Part shown: piece after piece, positions 62,525 to 64,000 of the stretch
Layout of the letters: every line of letters starts with the position of its first letter
Position numbering within the stretch: position 1 is the first letter of the stretch
Assembly (NCBI RefSeq): GCF_000369625.1
Contig: NZ_KB850113.1
Coordinates: 1,925,558 to 1,989,557 of the forward strand
Origin: Acinetobacter variabilis
GTDB taxonomy: Bacteria > Pseudomonadota > Gammaproteobacteria > Pseudomonadales > Moraxellaceae
Direction: 5' to 3'
Length of the DNA: 64,000 nt
The notes under the pieces: model-generated
Database searches by the model: none
Told to the model about the DNA's origin: nothing
What the model saw: only the letters and a program-made list of their open reading frames with translations
Position numbers and translations under genes: made by a program

Positions 62525-63069
62525 ATGATTTTACAACAATATAAAATCGTTTTTGCGGGCTCCATGGGCGCAGGTAAAACAGCCGCGATACGTTCCTTAT
62601 CTAATATATACCAGTGTTACTCACTGAGGCACTGAATACTGACGACCGCAGCCATACAAAAATGGAAACCACTGTAGGAATTGATTATGATGAGATCACA
62701 TTAGAAGATGAAACTAAAATTGGCCTATATGGGACGCCAGGACAAAGCCGCTTTGATTTTATCTGGCTTGTCATCTGTCAAGGCGCACTAGGTGCTATTA
62801 TCCTCATTGATCATACAGTGAGTGATCCAATCCAGGAACTGGAAAGCTATATCGAAGTATTCTAGGAATATACCAATAATATTGCCATTGGGATTACGCA
62901 CAGTGATCTTGAAAGCTCTCACTTTACCCAGATTTATAAGGACTGGCTGATTCAGCAGGATCTCTATACTCCCCTCTTTTTTGTAGATGCACGTCAAAAA
63001 GACGACATCTTACTTCTCTTAGAAGCCCTCATTACTTCAATCGAAGTCAACCATAACCTCATGAGCTAA
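62525..63069 (+). pseudogene. MglA-like small GTPase, frameshift plus amber codon
   Basis: The ATG at 62525 opens MILQQYKIVFAGSMGAGKTA with an intact P-loop (GSMGAGKT). After LSNI a two-base excess in TATATA (62605-62610) shifts the frame. The continuation is PVLLTEALNTDDRSHTKMET, TTVGIDYDEITLEDETKIGL and YGTPGQSRFDFIWLV (the GTPG box in place of DxxG). A TAG stands at 62863-62865, and the rest includes IAIGITHSDLESSHF (THSD for NKxD) to TAA 63069. Restored length is about 180 residues. The pattern matches bacterial MglA/conservon-type GTPases. Two separate lesions argue for decay. Confidence 0.82.
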
Positions 63070-63079
63070 GGATTAAAGC

Positions 63080-63493
63080 ATGCTTACTATACAAGAAAGA
63101 CATCAAGTCCCGGAAGCCCTCGTTCAGCATGCCAAACAGCAAATTCAGGAGATCATTAGTAATGTTCGTGGCGTATATTATGTAATGGTCTGCTCAACAG
63201 ATGGGTTTGAATTGGCAACAATTCACAAGAAAGACAACTACAACAACAGCAAACTGGCTGCTATGAGTAGCTCGATTTTAGCGATGGTTTCTGCATTTAC
63301 CAAGGAAATCCATCTTACTGGCTGTCAGAGCATCACTTTGGATGCAGAAAATGCTAAAGCCATTTTGACAGCAGTTGCAGCACCAAAACACCCTCTTATT
63401 CTGGTTACTTTGGCTGAAAAAGACATTTTATTAGGTCAGGCCCTATATATGCTAAAGAATGCAACACAATCCATTATCGCGGCAGATCAATAA
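63080..63493 (+). CDS. Roadblock/LC7-domain protein 2 (intact)
   Basis: A 137-residue soluble protein, the only unbroken gene of the locus. The Roadblock fold is visible: an N-terminal helix (PEALVQHAKQQIQEIISNVR), first strands GVYYVMVCSTDGFELATIHK, a long helix LAAMSSSILAMVSAFTKEIH, then the closing strands SITLDAENAKAILTAVAAP and HPLILVTLAEKDILLGQALY. Such proteins act as GTPase-activating or dimeric regulatory partners (MglB-like). It begins 10 bases after the GTPase stop with AAGGATTAAAGC upstream. It may have outlived its partner, or act with another GTPase elsewhere. Confidence 0.82.
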   Translation: MLTIQERHQVPEALVQHAKQQIQEIISNVRGVYYVMVCSTDGFELATIHKKDNYNNSKLAAMSSSILAMVSAFTKEIHLTGCQSITLDAENAKAILTAVAAPKHPLILVTLAEKDILLGQALYMLKNATQSIIAADQ

Positions 63494-63519
63494 GCAGATC
63501 AATAAATAACTAGATTCAT

Positions 63520-63549
63520 AAAAGGCTTAAATTTATTTAAGCCTTTTTA
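63520..63549 (+). terminator. terminator of the Roadblock/GTPase locus
   Basis: Stem GGCTTAAAT/ATTTAAGCC (about 63524-63532 with 63535-63543) and T-run. Confidence 0.8.
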
Positions 63550-63573
63550 TCTTGTCTTATTAAATCCCACACA

Positions 63574-63606
63574 TAAAAAAAGCCCCCTGCGTGAGCAGAG
63601 GGCTTT
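63574..63606 (-). terminator. terminator of the rRNA operon
   Basis: Imperfect stem around AGCCCCCTGC and GCAGAGGGCT (63581-63590 with 63595-63604), with a 7-base A-run to the left that is the T-tract on the minus strand, about 10 bases beyond the 5S 3' end. Confidence 0.8.
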
Positions 63607-63616
63607 TGGAATAATG

Positions 63617-63731
63617 AGCTGGCGATGACTTACTCTCACATGGGAGACCCCACACTACCATCAGCGCTAAGAGGTTTCACTTCTGAGTTCGGGAAGGGAT
63701 CAGGTGGTTCACTCTTGCTATGGTCGCCAGC
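63617..63731 (-). rRNA. rrf: 5S ribosomal RNA
   Basis: A 115-base gene on the minus strand. The 5' end is GCTGGCGACCATAGCAAGAG and the 3' end is the complementary CGCCAGCT, closing helix I. Internal 5S landmarks are CCCGAACTCAGAAGTGAAAC and GATGGTAGTGTGGGGTCTCC. It lies about 200 bases after the 23S 3' end and before an rrn terminator. Confidence 0.97.
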
Positions 63732-63933
63732 ACAACTGGGATGATTACTTGCTATGGTCTTATCTACGTTGCTTACGCTTCGTTTGCCTAGCTTTCTTCA
63801 AATAGAATGCATTAACAGATGTATCTGAGTCGCAGTAGTTTGTTCGATTAGCTTAACTAAATCAAGGCTTCGTCTGATCGTTAGATCAATATGAAATCAA
63901 TTGATGCTTTATATACAACTGCTTGGGTGTTGT
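63732..63933 (-). other. 23S-5S internal spacer
   Basis: About 200 bases between the 23S 3' end and 5S. No tRNA gene was recognised. It should contain pairing sequences for RNase III processing of pre-23S. Confidence 0.6.
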
Positions 63934-64000
63934 ATAGTCAAGCCTCACGAGCAATTAGTATTGGTCAGCTTCACATATCGCTATGCTTCCACATCCAACC
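63934..64000 (-). rRNA. rrl: 23S ribosomal RNA, 3' end only
   Basis: On the minus strand the last 67 bases of 23S rRNA are present: GGTTGGATGTGGAAGC ... GACCAATACTAATTGCTCGT then GAGGCTTGACTAT, matching the conserved 3' terminus (ACTAAT...GTGAGGCTT). The rest of the gene, and presumably 16S and tRNAs, lie to the right of the window. The exact 3' base is set by analogy to E. coli. Confidence 0.93.

Noticed and set aside
62191..62544. Plus-strand frame of 117 codons within the Roadblock/GTPase locus
   Set aside because: A different frame of the same DNA (GAKISKIAEQHAISLFTLRQ) looks much more protein-like and continues the upstream pseudogene, so this frame is a shadow.
61085..63069. Programmed frameshifting as an explanation for the three broken genes
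   Set aside because: No shared slippery heptamer or following stem was seen, and two of the three genes also have in-frame stops.
63732..63933. tRNA gene in the 23S-5S spacer
   Set aside because: No cloverleaf or TTCGA-type T-loop with matching stems could be found.
1..64000. CRISPR array, prophage, integron or classical restriction-modification island
   Set aside because: No regularly spaced repeats, phage structural genes, integrase, attC-like sites or restriction enzymes were seen in the window.

Overview
The window looks like the chromosome of an Acinetobacter species (Moraxellaceae, Gammaproteobacteria). The base composition is AT-leaning, and the genes present are typical of the genus: an OmpA-type porin ending in an OmpA peptidoglycan-binding domain, OprB, acnD, hflX, a pdxA-rsmA-apaH run, rplM-rpsI-sspA-sspB, and a 5S/23S rRNA end with the Acinetobacter-like 5S sequence. 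The insertion sequences are of families common in the genus. The assignment rests on recognising proteins and gene order, not on a search.

Layout. 1-3.1 kb: the start of a SIMPL-domain protein, a DUF6868-type membrane protein broken by an amber codon, several small conserved proteins, DUF4126, a zinc-ribbon microprotein, and a HEPN-motif gene cut by a 113-bp insertion-sequence remnant. 3.2-8.7 kb: acnD (2-methylisocitrate dehydratase) standing alone, about 0.7 kb of AT-rich non-coding DNA, and a membrane-anchored multicopper oxidase. 8.8-14.2 kb: ygfZ, a Sel1-repeat protein, an AEC transporter, an old-yellow-enzyme oxidoreductase and OprB. 14.5-18.2 kb: mutM, whose 3' end is interrupted by a complete IS66-family element, then a single-domain parvulin that used to overlap it. 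18.3-28.8 kb: mscL, typA, a xanthine permease, rsmC-lysP, a C39-like protein, ompA, a pilin-like gene and a thiolase. 28.9-32.7 kb: an IS30 element, a VOC protein and cysI-DUF934 (assimilatory sulfite reduction). 32.9-40.1 kb: an acyl-CoA cluster (AMACR-like racemase, divergent AraC-type regulator, thiolase, FadB/J-like multifunctional protein) followed by an IS4 element that split its terminator. 40.2-49.7 kb: a His-rich membrane protein, GNAT, a methyltransferase, hemolysin III, an MHS transporter, a metallophosphoesterase, a phospholipase-D protein with an IS982 element directly behind its stop codon, and a PlsC-type acyltransferase. 49.8-57.2 kb: a small membrane protein, hflX, lrgAB, three tandem DUF2147 genes and pdxA-rsmA-apaH. 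57.2-60.7 kb: rplM-rpsI, a small membrane protein, sspA-sspB and a tail-anchored hypothetical protein. 61.0-63.5 kb: a four-gene Roadblock/small-GTPase locus in which three genes carry frameshifts or stops. 63.6-64.0 kb: 5S rRNA and the 3' end of 23S rRNA on the minus strand.

The most unusual content is the decayed Roadblock-GTPase locus, which resembles the MglA/MglB or conservon logic. Also notable are the readable insertion histories: IS66 in mutM with an 8-bp duplication, IS4 inside a terminator hairpin with a 12-bp duplication, and IS982 at a stop codon with a 6-bp duplication. No CRISPR array, tRNA gene, prophage or classical defence island was seen.
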